Notes: a model not told the origin generated them from the sequence alone. Counted from the first letter of the stretch, positions 32,953-42,655 are shown. The stretch is DNA of 64,000 nt from DRKI01 sp011051875 (GCA_026990385.1 JALXDL010000051.1:1-64000), one strand, 5' to 3'. A program made the numbers and translations.

Positions 32953-34364
32953 CGGTGTCCTCCGGATGTTTCGTGCGGGCCGGGCCGTGTTCTTTCCTGT
33001 CCGCGGGCGGCTGGTTCGCCGCGCAGGGAATGTTTGCCGGCATGGACGATCCTGACCGCCAGCTGTTCACCGGCTGCCGGCTGCCGGTCGGAGCAGAAGT
33101 GGACAACATGGTTGGTTGCGGTACGCCCCTTGACCTCCTGGCCGGAACATGATTCAACCATTACTTCAACAGTTTTCCCTATATACTCTTTATTCCGTTC
33201 AAGACTGATTTCATCCTGCAGTTGCTGGAACCGCTGCAGCCGGGCGCTCTTGATCTCTTCCGGCACCTTGTCGGCAAATCCGGCAGAGCGGGTATTGGGC
33301 CTGTCCGAGTATTTGAAGGAAAAGGAGCCATGAAAGCGAACCGTGCGCAGCAGCTCCATGGTGGCCTCGAAATCCTCGTCGGTCTCGCCGGGGAACCCGA
33401 CAATGATATCCGTGGTCAGGGCGATACCGGGCCGGTACCTGCGCAGGGCCGCCACCCGGTCCAGGTAGGTCTCCACCGTGTATTTGCGGTTCATCCGGGC
33501 CAGGATCCTGTTTGAACCGGACTGGACCGGCAGGTGGAGCTGGGGGCAGAGATTGTCGAGATCAGCGAAACACTGCATCAGCTCTTCGGAGAGATCCCTG
33601 GGATTGGAGGTGGTGAAGCGCAGCCGCGCCAGGCCCGGGATGGCTGCGACCTGCCGCAGGAGGCCGGCAAAGGAGACCGGTTGGGTGGCCACGGGATTGG
33701 TGCGGCCATAGGAGTTGACGTTCTGGCCCAGCAGGGTGATCTCGCGCACGCCCTGCGCCACCAGCAGCCGGGCCTCTTCCAGGATGTCGGCCACGGGCCG
33801 GCTGATCTCGCGGCCCCTGGTCGACGGCACCACGCAGTAGCTGCAGTAGTTGTTGCACCCCTGCATGATGGTGACAAATTTTTTGTAGTCACAGTTGGTT
33901 CCGGCAGGGGAGGGGGGTCTCCTGCCGTCTCCCCGGAGGAGCTTCTGGAAGGGTGGAATGGCAAAATCCTGTTCCATGTCCACGGCCAGTTCCCGCTGCG
34001 TGTCACCCTTCTCGAGGCTTGCCAGGATGTCCGGCAGGCGGTAGATCTGCTGGGTGCCCAGGACGATGTCCACGTGGGGCATGCGGCGGAAGATCTCTTC
34101 GCCCTCCTGCTGGGCGACACAGCCGGCCACACCGATCCGCAGTCCCGGCCGCCGGGATTTTTCTTCCCTGAGCTGGCCCAGCAGGCTGTAGACCTTCTGC
34201 TCGGCCTTGGCCCGGATGCTGCACGTGTTGAGCAGGATGAGATCGGCGGATCCCGGATCTGCAACACCGATATAGCCGGAACCGGCAAGAAGCTGCTCGA
34301 TGATCTCCGAGTCGCGCTCGTTCATCTGGCAGCCAAAGGTCTTGATGTAAACGTGTTTTGCCAT
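32949..34364 (-). CDS. miaB: tRNA-2-methylthio-N6-dimethylallyladenosine synthase
   Basis: Radical SAM methylthiotransferase converting i6A37 to ms2i6A37. The N-terminal UPF0004 domain carries the auxiliary cluster cysteines (YIKTFGCQMNERDSE, NTCSIR, GCVAQQ). The radical SAM motif is CNNYCSYC in IMQGCNNYCSYCVVPSTRG. A C-terminal TRAM domain (VEVMVESC to FCSDRQPAAGEQLAVRI) binds tRNA. ATG 34364 gives 471 aa, the standard size. An upstream in-frame extension overlaps the DUF4911 gene and is discounted. miaA, making the substrate base, is 4 kb away on the same strand. Confidence 0.94.
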   Translation of the reverse strand: MAKHVYIKTFGCQMNERDSEIIEQLLAGSGYIGVADPGSADLILLNTCSIRAKAEQKVYSLLGQLREEKSRRPGLRIGVAGCVAQQEGEEIFRRMPHVDIVLGTQQIYRLPDILASLEKGDTQRELAVDMEQDFAIPPFQKLLRGDGRRPPSPAGTNCDYKKFVTIMQGCNNYCSYCVVPSTRGREISRPVADILEEARLLVAQGVREITLLGQNVNSYGRTNPVATQPVSFAGLLRQVAAIPGLARLRFTTSNPRDLSEELMQCFADLDNLCPQLHLPVQSGSNRILARMNRKYTVETYLDRVAALRRYRPGIALTTDIIVGFPGETDEDFEATMELLRTVRFHGSFSFKYSDRPNTRSAGFADKVPEEIKSARLQRFQQLQDEISLERNKEYIGKTVEVMVESCSGQEVKGRTATNHVVHFCSDRQPAAGEQLAVRIVHAGKHSLRGEPAARGQERTRPGPHETSGGHR

Positions 34365-34380
34365 GGTATCAGAGGATCTG

Positions 34381-34638
34381 TCATGCGATGCGGCCCAGCC
34401 CCGGGGCCAGGGCCTCGAGCAGGCTGAAAAGCTCCGGGCCCCGCGAGGCGGGATAGAGCAGCCGGACAAGGCCGGTGTCCGCATCCATGGTCGAGAGAAC
34501 GGCCAGGCCGTCGTATCCCTCGAAGATGAACTTCAAAAAGGCTATCTGCCCGGAAGCGATGCGGAGATAGAGTTCCTGATCAGCCGGCCTCTCCTGCCGC
34601 CGGTGCTCGGCGCCGCACTCGTTCCGCTGCAATGTCAC
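34381..34638 (-). CDS. DUF4911-type small protein
   Basis: 85-aa protein of unknown function. The core ELYLRIASGQIAFLKFIFEG then YDGLAVLSTMDADTGLVRLL matches what I recall of DUF4911, an alpha/beta domain found in deltaproteobacteria next to tRNA-modification or purine genes. It overlaps the purB stop (ATGA) and ends 16 bp before miaB, so it is co-translated with both. The domain sometimes resembles ACT/ferredoxin-like folds; no ligand residues are evident. Confidence 0.72.
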   Translation of the reverse strand: MTLQRNECGAEHRRQERPADQELYLRIASGQIAFLKFIFEGYDGLAVLSTMDADTGLVRLLYPASRGPELFSLLEALAPGLGRIA

Positions 34639-36077
34639 ACCTTGAGGGTGGCGTCCACCGAGCCGATCAGGTCGCTGTACCTGTCCAGCACCGGGTGCAC
34701 CACCTCGTCCAGGAATTCCTCGGTCTGTTCGGTGGCCCGGCCGGTGAATTCCCGGTAATTGCCGAGCAGCCCGTTCAGCTCGTCCAGGTCAAAGGGAATG
34801 CGGGGATCAATGGCCAGCCGCTGCAGCAGGTCATTGTCCAGGCCCTGTTCCTTGACCGCCAGCCCTGCCGCCACTGAGTGCTCCCGGATCACCTCGTGCA
34901 TCTCCTGCCTGCTCCTGCCCCGCTCCACGCAGGCCATGAGAATCTTTTCCGTGGCCATGAAGGGAAGCTCCGCCCGAAGGTATTTTTCTATTTGTTTCGG
35001 ATAAACAACCATATTTGCCGTGATATTCAGGTAAAGCTTCAGGATGGCGTCGGTCAGGAGAAAGGCCTGGGCAATATCCATCCGCCGGATGGCTGAATCG
35101 TCCAGGGTCCGTTCGAACCACTGGTTGGCTGCCGTGGCCGCAAAATCGGCCACCAGGCCCATTAGCTTCCTGGCAAGACCGGTCATGCGCTCCGAGCGCA
35201 TGGGGTTGCGCTTGTAGGCCATGGCCGAACTGCCCACCTGCCTGCTGGCAAAGGGTTCTTCCTGGACCTTGAGATTGGAGAGCAGCCGCATGTCCACGGC
35301 AAACTTGTGCGCCGAGGCGCCGATGCCGGCCAGGGTCTCGGCGGTCTTCATGTCCAGTTTCCTGGGGTAGGTCTGGCCGGTGACCGGAAAGACCTGGTCA
35401 AACCCCAGTTTTTTGGCCACCAGCCGGTCGAGCTGCCGCACCTTTTCATGGTCGCCGCCAAAGAGTTCGAGAAAGGTGGCCTGGGTTCCGACAGTGCCCT
35501 TGGCGCCGCGGGCCTTGATCTGGTCCTCGAGCTGCTCGAGATATTCCAGGTCCATGAGCAGGTCCTGGATGTAGAGGGTGGTGCGCTTGCCCACCGTGGT
35601 AGGCTGGGCCGGCTGATAGTGGGTATAACCGAGCGTTGCCATATCTTTATATTGGCGGGCGAATCGCGCAAGGTTGGCAATCACGTTCACCAGGGCCGCC
35701 TTGATGAGGGCCAGTCCTTTCTTCTGGATGGTCAGGTCGGTGTTGCAGACCACGAACTGGGAGGTGGCGCCAAGATGGATGATGGCCTCGGCCTTGGGGC
35801 ACTGTTTGCCATAGACATGGACATGGGCCATGACATCGTGCCGTATCTCTTTCTCCTTGGCGGCGGCCAGCTCAAAGTCGATATCATCCACGTGCCGGCG
35901 CAGTTCATCCACCATCTCGGCCGTGACCAGTTCCAGGCCAAGTTCGTGCTGCGCCTCTGCCAGGGCAACCCAGCAGCGCCGCCAGTGGGTAAACTTGAAA
36001 CGCTCGGAAAAGAGCTCCTGCATTGCACGGCTGGTATAACGGGAAACCAGGGGATCCTGGTACACGTCGCGATTCAT
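34635..36077 (-). CDS. purB: Adenylosuccinate lyase
   Basis: Fumarase/aspartase-superfamily enzyme acting twice in purine synthesis (SAICAR to AICAR, adenylosuccinate to AMP). 480 aa, the long form. Catalytic motifs: IHLGATSQFVVCNTDL, TLGYTHYQPAQPTTVGKR (general-acid His) and the flexible signature loop GSSAMAYKRNPMRSER with the catalytic serine. SERFKFTHWRRCWVALAEAQ starts the fold. First gene of a purB-DUF4911-miaB-PHP-M15 run. Its upstream gap contains unusual palindromes. Confidence 0.95.
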   Translation of the reverse strand: MNRDVYQDPLVSRYTSRAMQELFSERFKFTHWRRCWVALAEAQHELGLELVTAEMVDELRRHVDDIDFELAAAKEKEIRHDVMAHVHVYGKQCPKAEAIIHLGATSQFVVCNTDLTIQKKGLALIKAALVNVIANLARFARQYKDMATLGYTHYQPAQPTTVGKRTTLYIQDLLMDLEYLEQLEDQIKARGAKGTVGTQATFLELFGGDHEKVRQLDRLVAKKLGFDQVFPVTGQTYPRKLDMKTAETLAGIGASAHKFAVDMRLLSNLKVQEEPFASRQVGSSAMAYKRNPMRSERMTGLARKLMGLVADFAATAANQWFERTLDDSAIRRMDIAQAFLLTDAILKLYLNITANMVVYPKQIEKYLRAELPFMATEKILMACVERGRSRQEMHEVIREHSVAAGLAVKEQGLDNDLLQRLAIDPRIPFDLDELNGLLGNYREFTGRATEQTEEFLDEVVHPVLDRYSDLIGSVDATLKV

Positions 36078-36291
36078 GGCAACCTCTGAAAAATTTCAGG
36101 TTTTTCTTTTATCTTTTTGATTTCAGGCATGCCGGGAAAGTGCTCAGTCCTTCAGGCACCCGGTCCGGGATACCAGGAAAACGCGCAGGGAGATCGCAGC
36201 AACCCGTTCCCTGGTCCGCAAACTTCAAAAATCCATTATTAGACAGGAAGGTGCGGAAAAAGTCCAGGAGGAAAGATGAGCAGTCACGGCC

Positions 36292-36322
36292 TATTATGCA
36301 ATGTCGCATAATATATATTATG
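36292..36322. promoter_or_regulatory. Overlapping palindromes upstream of purB
   Basis: TATTATGC-AATGTC-GCATAATA (36292-36313) overlaps the perfect 16-bp palindrome CATAATATATATTATG (36307-36322). Together they give three alternating TATTATG/CATAATA half-sites. They lie between recJ and purB, about 220 bp before the purB start. The geometry suggests an operator or an AT-rich promoter; no T-run follows on either strand, so it is not a typical terminator. The rest of the 270-bp gap shows nothing distinctive. Confidence 0.5.
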
Positions 36323-36347
36323 TTAAATTTTTCTATATCCTGTAAAA

Positions 36348-38084
36348 TCAGTCCGTTGTACTGATGTTGACTGCATGGACCTCCAGGAACTCCCTCCCCC
36401 TGTAGCTGGAATTTCTGAGCTTGAAAAATAGATTGACCGGTCCGCTTGCCACCTCGATGCGGTTGGCCAGGCCGAAGCCGATGCCCCGGATGGCCGACTG
36501 GTTGCCCCGGACCGTGAACTTCAGGTGTTCCCTGACCAGGCTGAGGTTGTGGAGTTTCTGGTCCCGTGCCAGGAAGACCGGCTCCGGGTTGCCCTCGCCA
36601 AATGGCTCCAGGTTCTGGTACGCTGTCATGAAACGACTGGAAAAGATCTCACTGTCGCCGCCGTCCAGGCAGAGATCAATGACCACCTGCCGTGATTGCT
36701 CCAGGATACCGTTGGCCCGCACCGCGCGGTCAAAGAGCTTTCTGAAGGCGTCCAGGTCCTGCCGGTGGATGGTGAGGCCGATGGCCTTTGCATGGCCTCC
36801 ATACTGATCAATCAGGTCGGCGCACTGCTTGAGGGCCTCGTACAGGTTGAGCCCCCTGATGGATCTGCCTGAGCCCTTCAGCCGGTCCGGCGCCGGGTCG
36901 GTATCGTCGGTAAAGACGATGGCCGGCCGCCTGAACCTTGATGCAACCCTTGAGGCAACTATTCCTATCACGCCGGGATGCCATTCTTTTCCGTATATTG
37001 ACAGTGACTGGTACCCTGCCGTGACCAGGGACTCGCACTCGGCAAAGGCCTCGCTGATCACCTCGGATTCCAGTCTCCTGCGCTCGCTGTTGGCCTCTTC
37101 CAGGCGGTCGGCCAGGGTCAGGGCCTGGTCCACATCAGGGCAGAGCAGCAGGCTGGCCGCGATCTCCGGCCTGCCCAGCCGGCCGGCCGCATTGAGCCGG
37201 GGTGCCAGCCGGTAGGAGATGTCTTCGGCCGTTATCCGGCCGGAGGCCATGCCGATCCGTTCGCACAGGGCCCAGATTCCGGGCCGTTTTCTGGCGGTCA
37301 GCACCTCCAGGCCGGCCCGGACCAGGATCCGGTTGACCTCGGCCAGGGGCATGACGTCCGCCACGGTGCCCAGGGCGACAAGATCAAGATATTCCTTGAG
37401 ATTCGGAGCAGTATCCCGGCTCCAGACCCCTTCCTCGACCAACCGGCTGCGCAGGGCCATGACCAGGAAAAAGGCAACGCCTGCCCCGGAGAGCCCGGCA
37501 AAGGGGAAACCGCAGTCCTGCTGCTTGGGATTCAGGATGGCCCGGGCCGGTGGCAGGACCGGTGGCGGCTCGTGGTGGTCGGTGATGATGACATCAAGGC
37601 CCAGTTCCCGGGCCAGCGCAGTCTCTGCCACGGCAGAGATGCCGCAGTCAACGGTGATCAGGAGGGCCGGCCTGCTGATACGGCCGGCGAGTTCACGCAG
37701 CGAGCGTTCGTTGATGCCGTATCCTTCCCGCAGCCGGTCCGGCAGGTGGTAGCTGGTCTGCAACCCCAGCCGCCTGAGAAAATCGGTGAGCAGCACCGTG
37801 GCGCTGATACCGTCCACGTCATAGTCGCCGTGGACCAGGACCGGGCTCTTTTGTTTGAAGTGGTGCAGGATCAGCTCCACTGCCCTGCTCATCCCCTTCA
37901 TCGCCATGGGCGACGGTATGCTGTCGAGCCTGGGATAGAGAAAGTCTTCAGCGGCCCGGACGCTGGTCATGCCGCGCTGGCAGAGCAGCCTGGCAACGAG
38001 CAGGGGGATGTCCAGTTCGCTGGCCAGCCGGGCGCAGGTTTTTGTGTCCACTGATTCCGGCGGTGTCCTGAAGATGTAGTCCAC
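36348..38084 (-). CDS. recJ: Single-stranded-DNA-specific exonuclease RecJ
   Basis: 5'-3' ssDNA exonuclease for recombination and mismatch/base-excision repair. DHH-domain motifs: VHGDYDVDGISATVLL (motif I), ITVDCG, ITDHHEPPP (DHH), LVALGTVADVMPL, and DHHA1 motif GSGRSIRGLNLYEAL. A C-terminal OB-like domain ends at residue 578. The length is typical. It is followed by the intergenic palindromes and purB, and preceded by miaA 63 bp upstream on the same strand. Confidence 0.95.
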   Translation of the reverse strand: MDYIFRTPPESVDTKTCARLASELDIPLLVARLLCQRGMTSVRAAEDFLYPRLDSIPSPMAMKGMSRAVELILHHFKQKSPVLVHGDYDVDGISATVLLTDFLRRLGLQTSYHLPDRLREGYGINERSLRELAGRISRPALLITVDCGISAVAETALARELGLDVIITDHHEPPPVLPPARAILNPKQQDCGFPFAGLSGAGVAFFLVMALRSRLVEEGVWSRDTAPNLKEYLDLVALGTVADVMPLAEVNRILVRAGLEVLTARKRPGIWALCERIGMASGRITAEDISYRLAPRLNAAGRLGRPEIAASLLLCPDVDQALTLADRLEEANSERRRLESEVISEAFAECESLVTAGYQSLSIYGKEWHPGVIGIVASRVASRFRRPAIVFTDDTDPAPDRLKGSGRSIRGLNLYEALKQCADLIDQYGGHAKAIGLTIHRQDLDAFRKLFDRAVRANGILEQSRQVVIDLCLDGGDSEIFSSRFMTAYQNLEPFGEGNPEPVFLARDQKLHNLSLVREHLKFTVRGNQSAIRGIGFGLANRIEVASGPVNLFFKLRNSSYRGREFLEVHAVNISTTD

Positions 38085-38147
38085 GGTTCCCCGTTCAGTT
38101 TTCCGCCAGTGGCGTGGATTGATGCAAGATATCAGGTATCGACAATA

Positions 38148-39104
38148 TCATCTTGATGTAGCGCTGTTAATGAACCTGTCAATATGGTCAAAAATACCTT
38201 GGCCGTCCTGCTGCCGGCACCACCGCAACTCTGGATTTTTCCGGAACCACGTCAGTTGCCGCTTGGCATACCGCCTGGTGTCGCGGATCAGAATGTCCCG
38301 GGTCTGCTCCAGGTTCCATTCACCGGCAAGGTAGCGGTTCACGTGCCGGTAGCCGATGGCCTGCATGGAGGGAAGTTCGGTGGAAAAACCCATGGCGAGC
38401 AGACCTTCCACCTCCTCCACCAGGCCGCGTTCCAGCATCTGCCCTGCCCTTTCCCCGATGCGCCGGTAGAGGCGCTCACGGCCGCAGGTCAGGCAGATCT
38501 GAAGGATGCTGGAAAAATGAACCCCTTGCTGCGCCTGTTGCTGCTGTTCGAGCAGGGTTGACCAGGGGCGCCCGGTGGTGTGGTAGATCTCCAGGGCCCG
38601 CAGCAGCCGCTGGGTGTCGTTGACATGGATCCGCTTTGCCGTTGCCGGGTCGACCCGCACCAGTTCGGCAAAGAGCGCCTCCCTGCCCTCCTGCTCCAGC
38701 CGCTGCCGCAACCGGTCCCGCATCCCGGCGCGGACCGGTACGGCCTCGAACAGTCCCCGGGTCAATGCGCTGAGGTAGAGGCCGGTGCCGCCGGTCAGCA
38801 GGGGGATCCTGCCCCGGCTGAAGATATCGGCCATGGCGGCCAGGGCATCGGTGACAAAACGGGCCGCATTGTAGGGATCGTCGGGCAGGACAATGTCGAT
38901 GAGATGGTGACGGACCCGGCGCAGCTCCGCGGCGTCGGGCTTGGCAGTGCCGATATCCATGTACCGGTAGACCTGCATGGAGTCCACCGAGATGATCTCG
39001 CAGCCGAACCTGTCTGCGATCTCGAGGGCCAGCGCGGTCTTGCCGATGGCCGTGGGGCCGACCAGGACCAGGACCGGGCCGGTTATCTCCCGTGGCCTGC
39101 TCAT
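38148..39104 (-). CDS. miaA: tRNA dimethylallyltransferase
   Basis: Adds dimethylallyl to A37 of UNN-decoding tRNAs, making the substrate of MiaB. P-loop VGPTAIGKTALALEIA at about residues 15-30, DSMQVYRYMDIGTAKP, the GGTGLYLSALTRGL motif, and IGYRHVNRYLAGEW with RRYAKRQLTWFRK near the C-terminus. 318 aa. It ends 63 bp upstream of recJ and begins 3 bp after the HhH gene's stop. Confidence 0.95.
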   Translation of the reverse strand: MSRPREITGPVLVLVGPTAIGKTALALEIADRFGCEIISVDSMQVYRYMDIGTAKPDAAELRRVRHHLIDIVLPDDPYNAARFVTDALAAMADIFSRGRIPLLTGGTGLYLSALTRGLFEAVPVRAGMRDRLRQRLEQEGREALFAELVRVDPATAKRIHVNDTQRLLRALEIYHTTGRPWSTLLEQQQQAQQGVHFSSILQICLTCGRERLYRRIGERAGQMLERGLVEEVEGLLAMGFSTELPSMQAIGYRHVNRYLAGEWNLEQTRDILIRDTRRYAKRQLTWFRKNPELRWCRQQDGQGIFDHIDRFINSATSR

Positions 39105-39107
39105 GGA

Positions 39108-39545
39108 TTACCTGAAAGAAAGAAGCGGAGCAAGGCGGCGGATCCGGTCCGGCCCGATACCGTTGACCTGCAGCAGGTCAGCGGCCGAGGTGAAGGGGCC
39201 ATGGCTGGCGCGGCGGGAGAGGATCCGGTCCGCCAGGCGCGGTCCGATCCCCGGCAGCATGGTCAGGCCGGCGTGTCCGGCCCGGTTGATCCGGAAGGGG
39301 CGGTTGAAGAACAGGGCGACCCGGGGCGGCAGGTCAGGCTCCTCCCCTGCTGCCTGCAGGCCTGCCGCCGGTCCGCCATGCGGAGGCAACCGCCGGACCA
39401 TGGTGTTGCCTTCCAGGGCAAAGGCGGGCGCAGACGCCGGGCCGGACGTGTCCCCGGCCGGCGGCAGGACGATCAGGGCCACCGCCAGGATGAGGAGTAC
39501 GGCCACGCGCGGGTCGCAAAGGTTCTCCGGCGGCACCGGCTTCAT
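39108..39545 (-). CDS. ComEA-like helix-hairpin-helix protein
   Basis: 145-aa protein with an N-terminal hydrophobic segment (VAVLLILAVALIVLPPA) and a C-terminal double HhH domain: FRINRAGHAGLTMLPGIGPR followed by LADRILSRR, and FTSAADLLQVNGIGPDRIRR. This is the ComEA/DNA-uptake architecture, with a membrane or secreted anchor, so it may bind DNA outside the cytoplasmic membrane. No other competence genes are present. The start overlaps the cimA stop (ATGA). An in-frame extension upstream inside cimA is discounted. Confidence 0.8.
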   Translation of the reverse strand: MKPVPPENLCDPRVAVLLILAVALIVLPPAGDTSGPASAPAFALEGNTMVRRLPPHGGPAAGLQAAGEEPDLPPRVALFFNRPFRINRAGHAGLTMLPGIGPRLADRILSRRASHGPFTSAADLLQVNGIGPDRIRRLAPLLSFR

Positions 39546-41143
39546 TGCACGCTCTTTGCCTGCTCGTCCTTCATCAGCTTGTAGTTGATGCTGTCCACCA
39601 GGGCCTGCCAGCTCGCCTCGATGATGTTGACCGAGACGCCCACCGTGCCCCAGTGGCACTTGGAGTCCTTGCTCTCCACCAGCACCCGCACCTTGGCGCC
39701 GGTGCCATATTCGCCGGAGAGCACCCGCACCTTGTAGTCGATGAGCTCCATCTCCTCCAGGCTGGGATAGAACCGGGTCAGGGCCTTGCGCAGGGCACGG
39801 TCCAGGGCATTGACCGGGCCGTCACCCATGGATGCGGTGTGCACCTCCTTGCCGCCCACGGAAAGACGGATGGTGGCCTCGGTAAAGGGGGTCTTGTCCA
39901 TCCGGTACTTGTGGTTCATGACCCGGAAGCCCTCGAGCTTGAAAAACTTGCGCTGCAGTCCCAGGGCCCGCCGCATGAGCAGCTCGAAGCTCGCCTCGGC
40001 CGCCTCGTACTGGTAGCCCTGGTTTTCCAGCTCCTTGAGCTCGCTGATGATGGAGTCCATGAGTGGATCGTTGGCATCGATGGTCAGGCCGTACTTCCTG
40101 GCCTTGTGCAGGACATTGGAGCGCCCGGCCTGGTCGGAGATCAGGATCCGCCGGATATTGCCCACCTTTTCCGGCTCGATATGTTCGTAGGTCAGCGGGT
40201 TGCGCTCCACCGCGCTGACATGGATGCCGCCCTTGTGGGCAAAGGCCGATTCGCCCACGTAGGGCTGGTAGCGGTTGTGCGGCAGGTTGGCCAGTTCGTC
40301 CACCAGCCGGGACGTGGAATAGAGCTGGTCGATGTTCTTGCCCACCTCGCACTCGAGCCCCATCTTGAAGACCAGGGCCGGGATCACCGAGGTCAGGTTG
40401 CCGTTGCCGCACCGTTCGCCATAACCGTTGATGGTTCCCTGGACCTGGTCCACCCCCAGGGACACGGCGAGCAGCGAGTTGGCCACCGCGGTCTCCGAGT
40501 CGTTGTGGGAATGGATCCCCAGCTTGACATCCGCGTCCAGCTCCTGCAGGTACTGCTGCACCCGCTCGATGATGGGCGGGATCTCGTGCGGCAGGGTGCC
40601 GCCGTTGGTGTCGCACAGGACCAGGGTCCCGGCGCCGCCGGCCACGGCCCTGCCCAGGGTGGCCAGGCAGTACTCCCGGTTGTTCTTGAAACCGTCGAAA
40701 AAGTGCTCGGCATCATAGATCAGATGTTCGACCTGCGGCCGCAGGTAGGCCAGCGAATCCTCGATGATCTGCAGGTTGTCCTCGAGCTCTATGCGCAGGG
40801 CGTCGTGGACATGGATGTCCCACGACTTGCCGAAGATGGTGATGGCCGGCGTCCGGGCAGCCAGCAGGGCCTGCAGGTTGCGGTCCTTTTCCGGCGGATT
40901 CTGGAAATGCCTGGTGGAGCCGAAGGCGGTCAGTTTCGCATGCCTGAGCCTGATATCCTTCATCCGCTCGAAATATTCCACGGCCAGCGGATTGGAACCG
41001 GGCCAGCCACCCTCGATGAAGTCGATGCCCAGCTTGTCGAGCTGCCTGGTCACCCGGATCTTGTCCGTCACCGAGAGGTTGAAGTTCTCCGCCTGGGTTC
41101 CGTCGCGCAGGGTGGTGTCGTAGAGTTCTATGGTCCTGGCCAT
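39542..41143 (-). CDS. cimA: (R)-citramalate synthase
   Basis: Condenses pyruvate and acetyl-CoA to citramalate, the threonine-independent entry to isoleucine. DRE-TIM fold: ELYDTTLRDGTQAENFNLSV, HSHNDSETAVANSLLAV (metal His/Asp), GTINGYGERCGNGNL and a C-terminal regulatory LeuA dimer domain. Long 533-aa homocitrate/citramalate form. ATG 41143 is preceded by GAGGAG. The substrate (pyruvate) is inferred from the citramalate-type insertion and family; isopropylmalate synthases differ. The leuCD pair in the window would process the product. It starts 4 bp after lysC. Confidence 0.92.
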   Translation of the reverse strand: MARTIELYDTTLRDGTQAENFNLSVTDKIRVTRQLDKLGIDFIEGGWPGSNPLAVEYFERMKDIRLRHAKLTAFGSTRHFQNPPEKDRNLQALLAARTPAITIFGKSWDIHVHDALRIELEDNLQIIEDSLAYLRPQVEHLIYDAEHFFDGFKNNREYCLATLGRAVAGGAGTLVLCDTNGGTLPHEIPPIIERVQQYLQELDADVKLGIHSHNDSETAVANSLLAVSLGVDQVQGTINGYGERCGNGNLTSVIPALVFKMGLECEVGKNIDQLYSTSRLVDELANLPHNRYQPYVGESAFAHKGGIHVSAVERNPLTYEHIEPEKVGNIRRILISDQAGRSNVLHKARKYGLTIDANDPLMDSIISELKELENQGYQYEAAEASFELLMRRALGLQRKFFKLEGFRVMNHKYRMDKTPFTEATIRLSVGGKEVHTASMGDGPVNALDRALRKALTRFYPSLEEMELIDYKVRVLSGEYGTGAKVRVLVESKDSKCHWGTVGVSVNIIEASWQALVDSINYKLMKDEQAKSVQ

Positions 41144-41147
41144 GGCC

Positions 41148-42386
41148 TCACTCCTCTTCCAAAGGTACATTGTCCTTGTCCAGGGCAAAGGCATCGTGCA
41201 GCGCCCGGACGGCAAGCTCGGTATACTTCTCGGAGATAATACAGGAGACCTTGATCTCCGATGTTGACACCATCATCATATTTATACCTTCTTTAGCGAG
41301 GATCTGAAACATTGTTGATGCAATGCCTGAATGATTTCGCATGCCGACGCCGACTATGGAGACCTTGACGATGGACTCGTCGCCGGTCACGGACTCGGCA
41401 CCGATCTCCTCGGCCACCTTCTTCACGATCTCCATGGCCCTGGCATAGTCGTTGCGCATCACCGTAAACGTCATGTCGGTCAGGTGGGAGTCGCGGGTGT
41501 TCTGGATGATCATGTCCACCAGGATACCGGCATCGGAGATGGGCAGAAAGATCTTGGCCGCGATACCCGGCTGGTCAGGCACTTTCTTGATCGTGATCCG
41601 GGCCTCGTTCCTGTTGTAGGTGATACCGGAAACCAGCATGGACTCCATAATCCTGTCCTCCTCGACTACCCAGGTTCCTTCGTTGTCTGAAAATGTTGAC
41701 CGGACATGGACCGGCACGTTGTAGCGTTTGGCAAGCCCCACCGAGCGGATATCGAGTACCTTGGCGCCCAGGCTGGCCAGCTCCAGCATCTCGTCATAGG
41801 ATATGTGGTCGATCTTGCGGGCCTGGCTGCAGATGTTGGGGTCCGTGGTGTAGACGCCCTCGACATCGGTGAAGATCTCGCAGGCGTCGGCGCCCAGTGC
41901 CGCGGCCAGGGCCACGGCCGTGGTGTCGGAGCCGCCGCGGCCGAGAGTGGTGATATCGCCGTCATCGTCCACGCCCTGAAAGCCGGCAACAGTGACGATC
42001 CTGCCCGCATCCAGGTGTTTTTTGAGCAGGGTGGTGTCGATGTCGCGGATCCTGGCCCGGGTGTGCATCCTGTCGGTCCGTATCCGCACCTGGTCTCCCA
42101 GGAGCGAGATGGCATCCGAGCCTGCCTCCTTGACAGCCATGGCGAACAGGGCGATGGTGACCTGTTCGCCGGTGGACAGGAGCATGTCCATCTCGCGCAG
42201 GTTGGGAATCTTCTGGATATCGTTTGCCATGGCGGTAAGCCGGTCGGTCTCGCCGGCCATGGCCGAAAGGACCACCACCATCTGGTTACCCTGCTTCTGG
42301 CACTCGATGACCCGCCGGGCCACCGCCTTGATCTTGTCCGTGGAACCGACCGAGGTTCCACCATATTTCTGCACTATCAGCGCCAT
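41148..42386 (-). CDS. lysC: Aspartate kinase
   Basis: Commits aspartate to lysine, threonine and methionine. The N-terminal kinase domain begins ALIVQKYGGTSVGSTDKIKA and has TTLGRGGSDTTAVALAAALG (ATP site) and TDVEGVYTTDPNI. Two C-terminal ACT domains (IGVGMRNHSGIASTMFQIL-like region: SIVGVGMRNHSGIASTMFQI) provide feedback control. 412 aa, mono-functional. Transcribed before cimA, giving a lysC-cimA pair. The 269-bp upstream gap has an AT-rich stretch with TTGCAA-N16-TACATT on the minus strand, a weak promoter candidate, and no lysine riboswitch that I can recognise. Confidence 0.95.
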   Translation of the reverse strand: MALIVQKYGGTSVGSTDKIKAVARRVIECQKQGNQMVVVLSAMAGETDRLTAMANDIQKIPNLREMDMLLSTGEQVTIALFAMAVKEAGSDAISLLGDQVRIRTDRMHTRARIRDIDTTLLKKHLDAGRIVTVAGFQGVDDDGDITTLGRGGSDTTAVALAAALGADACEIFTDVEGVYTTDPNICSQARKIDHISYDEMLELASLGAKVLDIRSVGLAKRYNVPVHVRSTFSDNEGTWVVEEDRIMESMLVSGITYNRNEARITIKKVPDQPGIAAKIFLPISDAGILVDMIIQNTRDSHLTDMTFTVMRNDYARAMEIVKKVAEEIGAESVTGDESIVKVSIVGVGMRNHSGIASTMFQILAKEGINMMMVSTSEIKVSCIISEKYTELAVRALHDAFALDKDNVPLEEE

Positions 42387-42655
42387 AGATCCATCTCAGG
42401 AAACCCGGGACAGACGGAGATCGATCAAACGTCGTCCGGGCGTTCCCGTGCTCTGTACTGTTGTTGTTGATTGCCGTGGCAGCGACCGCCGGCCCGCCCT
42501 CGCTCCCGGACAGGGTACCCCTTCCCGGGCGCGGAGTCCGGACCGAAACTGAAATTTTAGAATGTAAAACAGATTTTTAAATTTGCAACCTCAATCCATC
42601 CTCTGGTACAAGAGGGCCACAAAAAAAACGACCCGCATCCGCACAGGTATTCATC

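Noticed and set aside
42387..42655. Lysine riboswitch upstream of lysC
   Set aside because: The leader is long enough to hold one, but I cannot find the conserved core elements; a covariance search would be decisive.
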